Assembly (NCBI GenBank): GCA_012961845.1
Contig: DTYO01000308.1
Coordinates: 1-7,756 of the forward strand
Length of the DNA: 7,756 nucleotides
Reading direction: 5' to 3'
From: Thermodesulfobacteriaceae bacterium
GTDB lineage: Bacteria; Desulfobacterota; Dissulfuribacteria; Dissulfuribacterales; UBA3076
Shown one piece after another: positions 1-7,065 of the stretch (positions within the stretch are counted from its first letter, which is position 1; each line of letters starts with the position of its first letter). The notes under the pieces were generated by a model. That model did not search any database, was not told the origin of the DNA, and saw only the letters and a program-made list of their open reading frames with translations. A program made the position numbers and the translations under genes.

Positions 1-1038
1 CACTATTACGGAGGAATCAAGAAATTCCACTGGGTTGCCCGGCCGCTGGCGCTTCACGGCACCGCCATCAAGGAAGACGGACGAAAGGTCAATATCGTGC
101 TGGGCGAAGATACCAGGGATCCAGTGCTGACGATTAATGATCTACTGCCGCACCTTGCCCTCAAGGTGCAGGGCAACAAGAAGCTTTCAGAGGCCATACC
201 TGCAGAAAAGCTTAACATACTGGTAGGCGGACTGCCTCTTCACAGCCCTGATGATGCATCCTCGGCAGTCAAGATGGGGATCCTGAAAATCCTCAGGGAG
301 AAATACGGCCTCGTGGAAGAAGATCTGATCAGTGCCGAGCTGGAGATAGTACCAGCAGGAAAGGCCAGGGATGTAGGTCTCGACAGGGCATTTGTAGGAG
401 CATACGGACATGACGACAGAATATGTGCCTACAGTTCCCTTTCTGCAATATTGCGTCTCAAGAAACCTGACACCACTGGAATCGCCCTCTTCCTGGACAA
501 GGAAGAGATAGGAAGCGATGGCAATACCGGTGCAAAGTCAAGGTTTATGGACATGGTAATATATGATCTCATGAGACTCCAGGGGATCAATCCTGAACCG
601 GACAGCCTTCTGCGCATCTACATGAAATCCAGGGCCATCTCTGCAGATGTAACTGCCGGCATAGATCCTGATTACATGGATGTCCACGAAAAGCGGAATG
701 ATGCCATGATAGGATACGGCGTCTGTCTGACAAAATATACAGGTGCCAGAGGCAAATATTCGGCAAATGATGCCCATGCCGAATATGTCAACTGGCTCAG
801 ACGCATATGGAACCATTCCGGCGTCATCTGGCAGGCCGGTGAACTGGGAAAAGTAGACCAGGGAGGAGGAGGTACGGTCGCCAAGTATCTTGCTGAGAAG
901 GGGATGGACACAGTAGATGCAGGCACTCCTCTCCTGAGCATGCATTCACCTTTTGAGATAGCCCACAAGGCGGATCTGCTCATGACATTCAGGGCATATT
1001 CGGCTTTTTACACTGGCGGGTATCAAGCAGGACACTGA
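1..1038 (+). CDS. M18-family zinc aminopeptidase, C-terminal part (5' end outside window)
   Basis: The reading frame is open from base 1 to the TGA at 1036-1038, giving 345 visible residues. About a hundred N-terminal residues should lie upstream, because the family is usually 450-480 residues long. The product is a cytosolic metallo-aminopeptidase that removes N-terminal residues from peptides. Visible family features are the TRDPVLTINDLLPHLA segment (near 112-160), an aspartate in GHDDRICAYSSL (about 406-440), the paired glutamates of DKEEIGS (496-516), the ISADV aspartate (about 634-651), a KYTG/GKYSANDA region, GKVDQGGGGT (about 847-880) and the metal-binding histidine of SMHSPFE (937-957). 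The ISADV...GIDPDY form, rather than the HPN form of eukaryotic aspartyl aminopeptidase, points to the bacterial 'aminopeptidase 1' branch. The first metal-ligand histidine motif must lie upstream of the window. It is followed after 45 bases by nadB in the same direction, so co-transcription is possible but not shown. An ATG at 94-99 is internal, not the true start. Confidence 0.9.
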   Translation, partial: HYYGGIKKFHWVARPLALHGTAIKEDGRKVNIVLGEDTRDPVLTINDLLPHLALKVQGNKKLSEAIPAEKLNILVGGLPLHSPDDASSAVKMGILKILREKYGLVEEDLISAELEIVPAGKARDVGLDRAFVGAYGHDDRICAYSSLSAILRLKKPDTTGIALFLDKEEIGSDGNTGAKSRFMDMVIYDLMRLQGINPEPDSLLRIYMKSRAISADVTAGIDPDYMDVHEKRNDAMIGYGVCLTKYTGARGKYSANDAHAEYVNWLRRIWNHSGVIWQAGELGKVDQGGGGTVAKYLAEKGMDTVDAGTPLLSMHSPFEIAHKADLLMTFRAYSAFYTGGYQAGH

Positions 1039-1083
1039 TCATGGGAATTATTGTTGACATATATGGGACAGGACGCAACTGAA

Positions 1084-2706
1084 ATGGAGACAAAAACTGA
1101 TTTCCTGATCATAGGAAGCGGTATAGCCGGTCTGAGCATGGCACTCAAACTGGCTCCCCTGGGCAGGGTGGTCGTACTCACCAAAAAGTCCGAATCCAGC
1201 ACGGCCACCAATCTGGCACAGGGCGGCATAGCTGCGGTTCTGGGTGAAGACGACAGTTTTGAACTCCACCAGCAGGACACTCTCATGGCAGGAGACGGCC
1301 TCTGTCATGAAGGAATAGTAAAAACCATCGTCTGCCAGGGTCCAGAAAGGATAAGGGATCTGGAAGACCTTGGAGTCCGGTTTTCAAGACAACCGGGCAA
1401 CCCGGAAAAATTCGATCTCGGAAAAGAAGGCGGACATTCACGGAGGCGTATCGTACATGCAGGCGATTTCACCGGAACGGAAATACAGAAAATTCTCATA
1501 GAAAGAGTCCATGAAAAGCCCTCTGTCAGCATATTGGAAGACCACATCGTAGTCGATCTGATCACTGAGTGTAAAATCGGAACCTGTACAGCAGAAAAAG
1601 ATGAAAAAGAACGATGTCTCGGTGCATACGTTCTCGAAGTCAAAACCGGCATAATCCATACATTCCTGGCGCCTGTAACAGTCATTTCAACGGGAGGAGC
1701 AGGAAAGGTTTATCTGTATACCAGCAATCCGGATGTAGCCACCGGTGACGGCATTGCCGTGGCCTACCGGGCAGGTGCCAGGATCGCCAACCCGGAATTC
1801 GTACAGTTTCACCCTACCTGTCTGTATCATCCCAAGGCCAAGAACTTCCTGATCTCTGAAGCCCTGAGAGGGGAAGGAGGGCGGCTCCTGAACTTCAGTG
1901 GCGAAGCATTCATGGAAAAATATGCGCCCGGACTCAGGGAACTGGCAGGCAGGGACATCGTGGCACGGGCCATAGACACCGAGCTGAAGAAGAGCGGAAA
2001 AGACTGCGTCTATCTGGACATCAGCCACAAGCCGGCAGGTTTTCTGATCAAGCGGTTCCCAAACATATATGCCAGGTGCATTGAACTGGGCATAGACATG
2101 ACAAAAGAACCGATTCCCGTTGTGCCTGCTGCCCACTACATGTGCGGCGGTATCGTCACGGACTCATACGGAGAAACGGACCTCAGGGGTCTTTTTGCCT
2201 TGGGAGAGACAGCCTGCACCGGCCTCCACGGGGCCAACCGCCTGGCGTCCAATTCCCTGCTGGAGGGACTGGTCATGGCGCACCAGGCATATCTCAGGGC
2301 CAGAGAGATTTTTTCAGAGCTCAGGGACAGAAAAGCACCCAGAGTCCCTGAGTGGGATACCGGCGGAGCCGTGGACATGGAGGAGGCCGTTCTCATTTCC
2401 TATAACTGGGATGTCATCCGTCGTCTCATGTGGAATTATGTGGGCATTGTCAGGAGCAATCGGAGGCTGAACCTGGCCAGGCAGCGCCTGATCCCCATAC
2501 TAGAGGAAATCCGCCATCATTACTGGGACTACATACTGACCCGTGACTTCATTGAACTCAGAAACCTGGCACAGGTGGCGGAACTCATAATCGCAGCAGC
2601 GAGCCAGCGCAAGGAAAGCCGGGGCGGCCACTACACCATGGACTATACCTGCAAGGACGACTGGAATTGGCGCAAAGACACCATAATCAAACGGACCGGC
2701 CATTAG
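1084..2706 (+). CDS. nadB: L-aspartate oxidase
   Basis: FAD flavoprotein that oxidises L-aspartate to iminoaspartate, the first step of de novo NAD synthesis. It uses oxygen or, in anaerobes, fumarate as electron acceptor, and is cytosolic. From the ATG at 1084 the protein is 540 residues, the usual family length. Seen in order: the FAD-binding GSGIAG loop (11-16), TNLAQGGIAA (42-51), KEGGHSRRRIVHA (114-126), QFHPT (241-245), SEALRGEGG (258-266), GRDIVARAID (289-298), PAAHYMCGG (348-356) and the GLHGANRLASNSLLEG block (about 380-395). H243, R290 and H351 correspond to the catalytic residues known in E. coli NadB (H244, R290, H351), which supports this start. The frame continues upstream to TTG 1051 and ATG 1063, but neither has a well-spaced ribosome site. 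ATG 1084 has ACAGGA ten bases upstream. No nadA or nadC is visible. Its 3' end overlaps the next gene by 40 bases. Confidence 0.97.
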   Translation: METKTDFLIIGSGIAGLSMALKLAPLGRVVVLTKKSESSTATNLAQGGIAAVLGEDDSFELHQQDTLMAGDGLCHEGIVKTIVCQGPERIRDLEDLGVRFSRQPGNPEKFDLGKEGGHSRRRIVHAGDFTGTEIQKILIERVHEKPSVSILEDHIVVDLITECKIGTCTAEKDEKERCLGAYVLEVKTGIIHTFLAPVTVISTGGAGKVYLYTSNPDVATGDGIAVAYRAGARIANPEFVQFHPTCLYHPKAKNFLISEALRGEGGRLLNFSGEAFMEKYAPGLRELAGRDIVARAIDTELKKSGKDCVYLDISHKPAGFLIKRFPNIYARCIELGIDMTKEPIPVVPAAHYMCGGIVTDSYGETDLRGLFALGETACTGLHGANRLASNSLLEGLVMAHQAYLRAREIFSELRDRKAPRVPEWDTGGAVDMEEAVLISYNWDVIRRLMWNYVGIVRSNRRLNLARQRLIPILEEIRHHYWDYILTRDFIELRNLAQVAELIIAAASQRKESRGGHYTMDYTCKDDWNWRKDTIIKRTGH

Positions 2707-3431
2707 CGGCGAACAGGATTTCAAGGCTGTTCAGCCTCAGAAATGCTGTGATCCTGCTGCTTGCCGCCTTCCTTGCGGTTGGTACCGCGTGGCAGTGGAG
2801 AAATGATCTGTGGCAATGGTTTCAGGAATTCAGGCAGATCCTGGAGCACAGAGAGGTGTTCCGGGATTTCATCATTTCCATGGGGCCGCTCGCCTCCCTG
2901 GCATTCATTTCCATACAGGTGCTGCAAATTATCATATCACCAATCCCCGGTGAGGCCACGGGGTTTATAGGCGGATTCCTGTTCGGTACCTGGATGGGTT
3001 TCATCTATTCCAGCATAGGCCTGACCTTGGGATCCGCCCTGGCCTTCTTTATTTCCCGCTTTTTCAGACATATCGCCAGATCATATCTGGCCCGTTCCGA
3101 TCTGTACGAAAAATTTGAACATCTCGTGGAGCACCAGGGACTTTTCGTCATATTTTTCCTGTTCGTTTTTCCCGGCTTTCCCAAGGACTTCCTGTGCTAT
3201 CTGCTTGGTCTCAGCCGGATGCCCTGGCAGGCCTTTCTCCTCATATGTGCAGTAGGTAGGATGCCTGGAACACTAATGCTCACTCTTCAGGGGGCCAATA
3301 TATATGACGGGGATATCCGGGGTTTTCTCCTGGTCCTGCTGGCCACCGCAGCCATTGCCGGTCCGGCCTGGTATTTCAGGGACAGGATCTACACGTGGGT
3401 GGAGGCCCACAGTCTCAGGGATGAAATATGA
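2667..3431 (+). CDS. TVP38/TMEM64 (VTT-domain, SNARE-associated) family membrane protein
   Basis: A polytopic inner-membrane protein of 254 residues, normal for the family. Hydrophobic segments are visible near residues 26-42, 73-91, 97-133 (a glycine-rich re-entrant or helical pair), 157-178, 189-205 and 217-237. The VTT signature is clear: PIPGEATGFIGGFLFG (92-107) followed by a GxxxG-rich stretch and FISRFFR (128-134), then FPGFPKDFLCYLLGLSRM (168-185) and a GRMPG turn (197-201). Family relatives (DedA, TMEM41B, VMP1) move or scramble lipids across membranes; a similar role here is inference. The start is uncertain. TTG 2667 has AAGGA nine bases upstream and gives a basic N-terminal tail, but overlaps nadB by 40 bases. 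GTG 2748 is an alternative but would cut into the first hydrophobic segment. The stop overlaps the larC start as ATGA, which suggests translational coupling. The neighbouring pgpA also concerns phospholipids. Confidence 0.88.
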   Translation: MAQRHHNQTDRPLAANRISRLFSLRNAVILLLAAFLAVGTAWQWRNDLWQWFQEFRQILEHREVFRDFIISMGPLASLAFISIQVLQIIISPIPGEATGFIGGFLFGTWMGFIYSSIGLTLGSALAFFISRFFRHIARSYLARSDLYEKFEHLVEHQGLFVIFFLFVFPGFPKDFLCYLLGLSRMPWQAFLLICAVGRMPGTLMLTLQGANIYDGDIRGFLLVLLATAAIAGPAWYFRDRIYTWVEAHSLRDEI

Positions 3432-4606
3432 ACCAGGCCTTTCTAGACTGCTTTTCCGGAATCAGCGGTAACATGCTCATGGGAGCACTCATCGATGCAG
3501 GATGGCCGGAATCAGAACTGACAGAGCTGCCCGGAAGGCTGGGGCTGCAGGGGGTATCGATAGCGGTCAGAGAAGTAAAAAAGCATAGCCTCAGGGCTGT
3601 TCATGTCATGGTCAGTGCAACCGCCCGGCCCCTGCGAAGACTTTCGGACATAAAAGAAATCATCCTGCATTCGGATCTTGAAGCCGAAATCCAGACCCGG
3701 ATCCTGAACGTATTCCAAAAACTGGCAGAGGCCGAGGCAAAAGTCCATGGATGCCGGGTGGAAGACGTTCATTTTCATGAGATTGGGGCCGCCGACACCA
3801 TAATAGATATAGCAGGCTCGCTAATCGGCCTCAGACACCTGGGGATCCACAGGCTAAGGTGTTCCCGCATACCGGTTGCAGAGGGCTGGGTAGAAAGCGC
3901 CCACGGCAGGCTGCCCCTCCCCGCTCCTGCCGCAGCTGAGCTGCTGAGAGGCATCCCTGTCTACGGCACAAGCGGCCACATCGAACTTGTCACCCCAACC
4001 GGTGCCGCACTTGTCAGGACTCTTGTGGACGATTTCGGGATGCTTCAGGAAATGCGGGTCAAAGCCGTGGGTTACGGCGCAGGCAGTGCGGATATCCCGG
4101 ACCGGCCCAATCTGTTGAGGCTGTGGCTGGGATCCTGGGCAGACGCCGAAACAGTGGAAGAAATCACTGAACTCAGGACTAGGATAGACGACATGAATCC
4201 CGAACTATATGATTACCTGATGGAACAGCTCTTCAGGGCCGGTGCCGTGGATGTTGCTCTTTTCCCGATCCACATGAAAAAAAACCGGCCTGGAACGGAA
4301 ATTTCTGTCCTGGCGCCTGATGCACGGGAGAAGGAACTGTGCAGGATTATCTTTAATGAGTCCTCCACCGCCGGAATTCGTATATACAGATGCGCCAGGC
4401 GCGTCCTGTCCAGAAAATCCGGCTGCATCCCCACCCCCTGGGGCAGGATAGGCGTAAAATTGCTGAAGAGGCCGGATGGCCGGCACGTTCTGGCACCTGA
4501 ATACGAAGAGTGCAGGAGGATTGCCGCAAAGTTTCAGATCCCCGTCAGCTCAGTTTACAGGGCAGTGAGCAGGGCAGAACCGGCGGACTTTTCAGAAAGG
4601 GAATAG
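3428..4606 (+). CDS. larC: Nickel insertion protein LarC (pyridinium-3,5-bisthiocarboxylic acid mononucleotide nickel chelatase)
   Basis: LarC inserts nickel, with CTP, into the nickel-pincer nucleotide cofactor used by lactate racemase and related enzymes. The 392-residue product covers the former DUF111 family at full length. Seen: the N-terminal DCFSGISGNMLMGALIDAG (7-25), DVHFHEIGAADTIIDIAG (113-130), HGRLPLPAPAA (159-169), ELVTPTGAAL (186-195), VGYGAG (214-219), then the LarC2-type region starting near IDDMNPE (253-259), GAVDVALFPIHMKK and the C-terminal EYEECRRIAAKF. In Lactobacillus plantarum LarC1 and LarC2 are joined by programmed frameshifting; here both regions lie in one uninterrupted frame. 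The N-terminal motif has GNM where I would expect GDM as the commoner form. An A8 run at 4277-4284 lies inside the conserved MKKxRPG motif. No larA, larB or larE is visible. The ATG overlaps the stop of the preceding gene by four bases. Confidence 0.94.
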   Translation: MNQAFLDCFSGISGNMLMGALIDAGWPESELTELPGRLGLQGVSIAVREVKKHSLRAVHVMVSATARPLRRLSDIKEIILHSDLEAEIQTRILNVFQKLAEAEAKVHGCRVEDVHFHEIGAADTIIDIAGSLIGLRHLGIHRLRCSRIPVAEGWVESAHGRLPLPAPAAAELLRGIPVYGTSGHIELVTPTGAALVRTLVDDFGMLQEMRVKAVGYGAGSADIPDRPNLLRLWLGSWADAETVEEITELRTRIDDMNPELYDYLMEQLFRAGAVDVALFPIHMKKNRPGTEISVLAPDAREKELCRIIFNESSTAGIRIYRCARRVLSRKSGCIPTPWGRIGVKLLKRPDGRHVLAPEYEECRRIAAKFQIPVSSVYRAVSRAEPADFSERE

Positions 4607-4614
4607 GCACACAG

Positions 4615-5130
4615 ATGGAACGGTCAAACACTCCCCCCGTAGCCGACGCCTTGAACGCCGGTTTCAAGAACAGAGCCGTAATATTCCTGGCCACAGGCAT
4701 GGGCCTGGGCCTGATGCCCGTGGCCCCTGGAACATGGGGAAGTCTCCTGGGTCTGCCTTTTCACTGGCTGTTCAGAAACCATTCCACAGGGATCGAACTG
4801 GCTGCAGCAGGGATTCTCATTTTGGTATCCATATGGATTGCAGAAAAAGCGGCCGTGCTCATGAACGAGAAAGATCCGTCTCGAGTGGTCATAGATGAAG
4901 TCTGCGGAATAGCTGTTGCCCTGGCAGGCGCACCGATATCACCCGGCCTGATCACCAGCGCATTCGTTTTATTCAGAATCTTTGACATGTGGAAACCCTT
5001 TCCTGTAAGACAGATAGAAAAGAAGTTGAACGGCGGTCCGGGAATTGTCCTTGATGACGTGGCTGCCGGTATAATGGCGAATATTGCCTGGAGAATATTG
5101 TACATAACGGTACCGGAGAGTTTTTTTTAA
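4615..5130 (+). CDS. pgpA: Phosphatidylglycerophosphatase A
   Basis: Inner-membrane phosphatase that converts phosphatidylglycerol phosphate to phosphatidylglycerol, the last step of phosphatidylglycerol synthesis. From ATG 4615 the protein has 171 residues, about the E. coli PgpA length. Diagnostic motifs: PVAPGTWGSLLGLP (35-48), KDPSRVVIDEVCG (86-98), FRIFDMWKPFPV (120-131) and GGPGIVLDDVAAGI (140-153). The acidic DE and DD pairs fit the metal-dependent active site known in the family. Hydrophobic segments are visible near 21-33, 62-76, 96-120 and 150-164. The frame is open upstream to 4510, inside larC, but ATG 4615 gives the expected N-terminus, has AGG seven bases upstream, and begins eight bases after the larC stop. 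The stop TAA at 5128-5130 is formed with a T8 run (5121-5128) and abuts the cinA start with no gap and in the same frame. Confidence 0.95.
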   Translation: MERSNTPPVADALNAGFKNRAVIFLATGMGLGLMPVAPGTWGSLLGLPFHWLFRNHSTGIELAAAGILILVSIWIAEKAAVLMNEKDPSRVVIDEVCGIAVALAGAPISPGLITSAFVLFRIFDMWKPFPVRQIEKKLNGGPGIVLDDVAAGIMANIAWRILYITVPESFF

Positions 5131-6399
5131 ATGTACGGAGAAATTATAGCAATAGGTGATGAACTTGTAACAGGCCGGGTTCTGAATACCACCAGCGGCT
5201 TCGCCGCCAGCAAGCTCTTCTCTGCGGGCTTCCAGATAAGCCGGATCACATCCATAGGAGACGATCCCGACATCATAGATCACTGTCTCCACGCGGCAAT
5301 CGCCAGATCGGATTATGTCATAATCACAGGCGGACTGGGACCGACTTCAGACGATATCACCAACGAAGTAGTGGCAAAATCTCTTGGCAGGAAGCTAGTA
5401 CTGCACAAGTCCATCCTTGAAAAGATCAGAAGACTGGAATCGCAATGGAATCTGGACCCGAATCCTTTGAGAGAGAAACTGGCCTGGCTTCCGGATGGGG
5501 CCAAACTCCTCAATCCGGACGGCCATGCCGCCGGCTATCTCCTGGAGCACGACGGCACACCTCTTTTCTTCCTCCCTGGAATCCCTGAACAGCTGGAAGA
5601 CATGATGGTGGCACAGGTGCTGCCCAGACTGGACAAGTATATAACCAGACGGCTTGCAGTGAGGCAGCGCACCTTCAGGATTTTCGGCAAATCGGAGACG
5701 GAAATAAATTTACTGGTGGAAAAGCTGGAGTTCACCCGGGACGGGTTGAGCATCGGATACTATCCTGACGGTCCGGAAGTAAATGTAACCGTGACTGTCA
5801 AGGGTCTGGATCTTGAGGAGGTGAAATACAATTTTGACAAGACCTGCAACACTGTAGAAAAACTCATGGAACGCTCCATTGTGGCTGTAGATCCCGAAAC
5901 TCTTGAGGCTGTCACTGGAAGACTTCTCCTGGAAGCAGGCTGCACCCTGGCTGTTGCCGAATCCTGTACAGGCGGCCTCATGGCCCACAGGATCACCAGT
6001 GTTCCCGGCAGCTCGCAGTGGTTCGACAGAGGAGTCGTCACCTACAGCAACATCTCAAAAGAGGAGCTTCTAGGCGTTTCGCACGACACTCTGACCAGTT
6101 ACGGTGCTGTCAGTTCTCAGACCGCCATCGAGATGGCACTGGGCGTTAGGCGCGTGGCCGGAACCAGCTTCGGCCTGGCCATCACCGGCATAGCAGGACC
6201 TGCCGGCGGCAGCCGGGAAAAGCCGGTTGGAACAGTGTACATATCCATGGTCACCCCTGAAAAGGCCGTCTGTGAGCGGTTCATGTTTCCCGGCACGAGG
6301 CATATGATCCAGGCCCTGGCATCGGAAACGGCTCTCGACTGGCTCAGACGATATCTTAGATATGGTTCGTACATTCCTGGCTATCGACCTACCGGCTGA
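5131..6399 (+). CDS. cinA: CinA family protein: MoaB-like domain plus C-terminal nicotinamide-nucleotide (NMN) amidohydrolase domain
   Basis: A two-domain cytosolic protein of 422 residues, the normal full length. Residues 1 to about 170 form a MoaB/MogA-like (MPT-binding fold, COG1058) domain, with IIAIGDELVTG (5-15) and TGGLGPTSDD (66-75). In studied homologues this domain carries ADP-ribose pyrophosphatase activity. A linker domain (about 175-250) is followed by the CinA/PncC domain (about 258-415) with AESCTGGLMAHRIT (276-289), VVTYSN (302-307) and GIAGPAGG with the following SREKPVG (353-367). PncC deamidates NMN to nicotinic acid mononucleotide, recycling the NMN released by DNA ligase into NAD. 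This links functionally to nadB in the same cluster, as inference. The classical 'competence/damage-inducible' name is historical. GGAGAG at 5115-5120 lies ten bases upstream of ATG 5131 and overlaps the end of pgpA. The 3' end overlaps thpR by 38 bases. In many bacteria cinA and thpR precede recA; recA is not here. Confidence 0.96.
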   Translation: MYGEIIAIGDELVTGRVLNTTSGFAASKLFSAGFQISRITSIGDDPDIIDHCLHAAIARSDYVIITGGLGPTSDDITNEVVAKSLGRKLVLHKSILEKIRRLESQWNLDPNPLREKLAWLPDGAKLLNPDGHAAGYLLEHDGTPLFFLPGIPEQLEDMMVAQVLPRLDKYITRRLAVRQRTFRIFGKSETEINLLVEKLEFTRDGLSIGYYPDGPEVNVTVTVKGLDLEEVKYNFDKTCNTVEKLMERSIVAVDPETLEAVTGRLLLEAGCTLAVAESCTGGLMAHRITSVPGSSQWFDRGVVTYSNISKEELLGVSHDTLTSYGAVSSQTAIEMALGVRRVAGTSFGLAITGIAGPAGGSREKPVGTVYISMVTPEKAVCERFMFPGTRHMIQALASETALDWLRRYLRYGSYIPGYRPTG

Positions 6400-6925
6400 A
6401 CAGAAAAAGATCCTGGAAAAAATCCAGAACAGATGGAAGTCCTTCAGGGCCGGCATCAGATGGGTACCACCTGACAGGATGCATCTGACTCTGAAATTTC
6501 TTGGGGATATCAATACATTTCAACTGAAGCAGGTTATCGATACCACCAGGAATATCTGCTCCAATCACTCCTCCTTTAACCTGTCCCTTGGCGCTGCAGG
6601 AGTATTTCCCGGAACAAGGCGACCGAGAGTCCTGTGGATCGGATTGACCGGAGACACCCGGGATCTCATCCTGCTTCACGACCATATCGAAGAACATCTG
6701 GCTGCCATCGGCTTTCCTCCGGAATCCCGCCGCTATTCACCGCACCTTACCATGGGCCGGGTCAGATCCAGCAGACAGATATCACGCCTCATTGATGCCG
6801 TGTATGATGAACAGATCCGTTCCGCCCCCTTCCAGGTCAGTGAAGTCACCATATACGAAAGCATACTCACCCCTGAAAGCCCTGTCTACACCGTCCTTGA
6901 CAGGTGCCCTCTGGCCTGTTCCTGA
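6362..6925 (+). CDS. thpR: RNA 2',3'-cyclic phosphodiesterase (2H phosphoesterase, LigT-like)
   Basis: The 187-residue product belongs to the 2H phosphoesterase superfamily. The family hydrolyses RNA ends carrying 2',3'-cyclic phosphate to 2'-phosphate and was first described as a 2'-5' RNA ligase. Both catalytic HxT motifs are present with normal separation: HLTLKFLG (H41, T43) and HLTMGRV (H128, T130). Other family features are the N-terminal RTFLAIDLP (3-11), the segment GIRWVPPDRMHLT (31-43) and FPGTRRPRVLWIGL (82-95). Length is typical. The start ATG at 6362 lies 38 bases inside the end of cinA in another frame and has no clear Shine-Dalgarno. Translation probably depends on ribosomes leaving cinA. 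It appears to be the last gene of the packed run, since a 140-base gap with a new promoter follows. Confidence 0.94.
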   Translation: MVRTFLAIDLPAEQKKILEKIQNRWKSFRAGIRWVPPDRMHLTLKFLGDINTFQLKQVIDTTRNICSNHSSFNLSLGAAGVFPGTRRPRVLWIGLTGDTRDLILLHDHIEEHLAAIGFPPESRRYSPHLTMGRVRSSRQISRLIDAVYDEQIRSAPFQVSEVTIYESILTPESPVYTVLDRCPLACS

Positions 6926-6973
6926 TATTTTCTGTCAACGATTCTCTCCCCTCTAGATTCCGGGTACTCTCTC

Positions 6974-7000
6974 TAAAGTTAAGGCAACTGCTGTCGATAA
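6974..7000 (+). promoter_or_regulatory. Predicted sigma-28 (FliA) promoter of the cheW gene
   Basis: TAAAGTTA at 6974-6981 is followed by GTCGATAA at 6993-7000. The spacing from TAAA to the -10 element is exactly 15 bases, and the -10 differs by one base from the flagellar sigma-28 consensus (TAAA, 15 bases, GCCGATAA). A transcription start would be expected near 7006-7009, leaving a leader of roughly 60 bases before the ATG at 7066. The site lies in the only non-coding gap upstream of a CheW gene, which matches the class of genes sigma-28 normally controls. Consensus and gene class are established knowledge; activity of this copy is inference. Confidence 0.75.
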
Positions 7001-7065
7001 GATTGAAAGATGCAGGGGTATCTCCAATATCTCCCATTCACTCATCGGACGACAGGACACCAAAT

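Noticed and set aside
1054..1059. Perfect TTGACA, a sigma-70 -35 hexamer, between the aminopeptidase gene and nadB.
   Set aside because: The position 17 bases downstream reads AACTGA, not a -10 element, and it would overlap the nadB start. Probably chance.
1687..2136. 149-codon open frame on the - strand opposite nadB.
   Set aside because: It lies entirely within conserved nadB coding sequence and has no recognisable domain; it is a shadow of the codon bias.
285..3600. Frequent CTCAGGG/TCAGGG words on the + strand, considered as a Chi- or KOPS-like motif.
   Set aside because: Most fall as Leu-Arg (CTC AGG) codon pairs, and CCCTGA also occurs repeatedly on the same strand, so there is no clear strand bias.
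4510..4614. N-terminal extension of the pgpA frame to 4510.
   Set aside because: It lies inside conserved larC coding sequence; PgpA from 4615 already has the normal length and N-terminus.
6900..6919. Hairpin at the end of thpR (ACAG, then GCC-CTCT-GGC, then CTGT) as a terminator.
   Set aside because: The stem has a 2-base bulge and is followed by TTCCTGATA rather than a U-run, so an intrinsic terminator is not supported.
6904..7065. N-terminal extension of the cheW frame to 6904.
   Set aside because: It overlaps thpR and the promoter, shows no CheW-like content, and would begin before the predicted transcription start.
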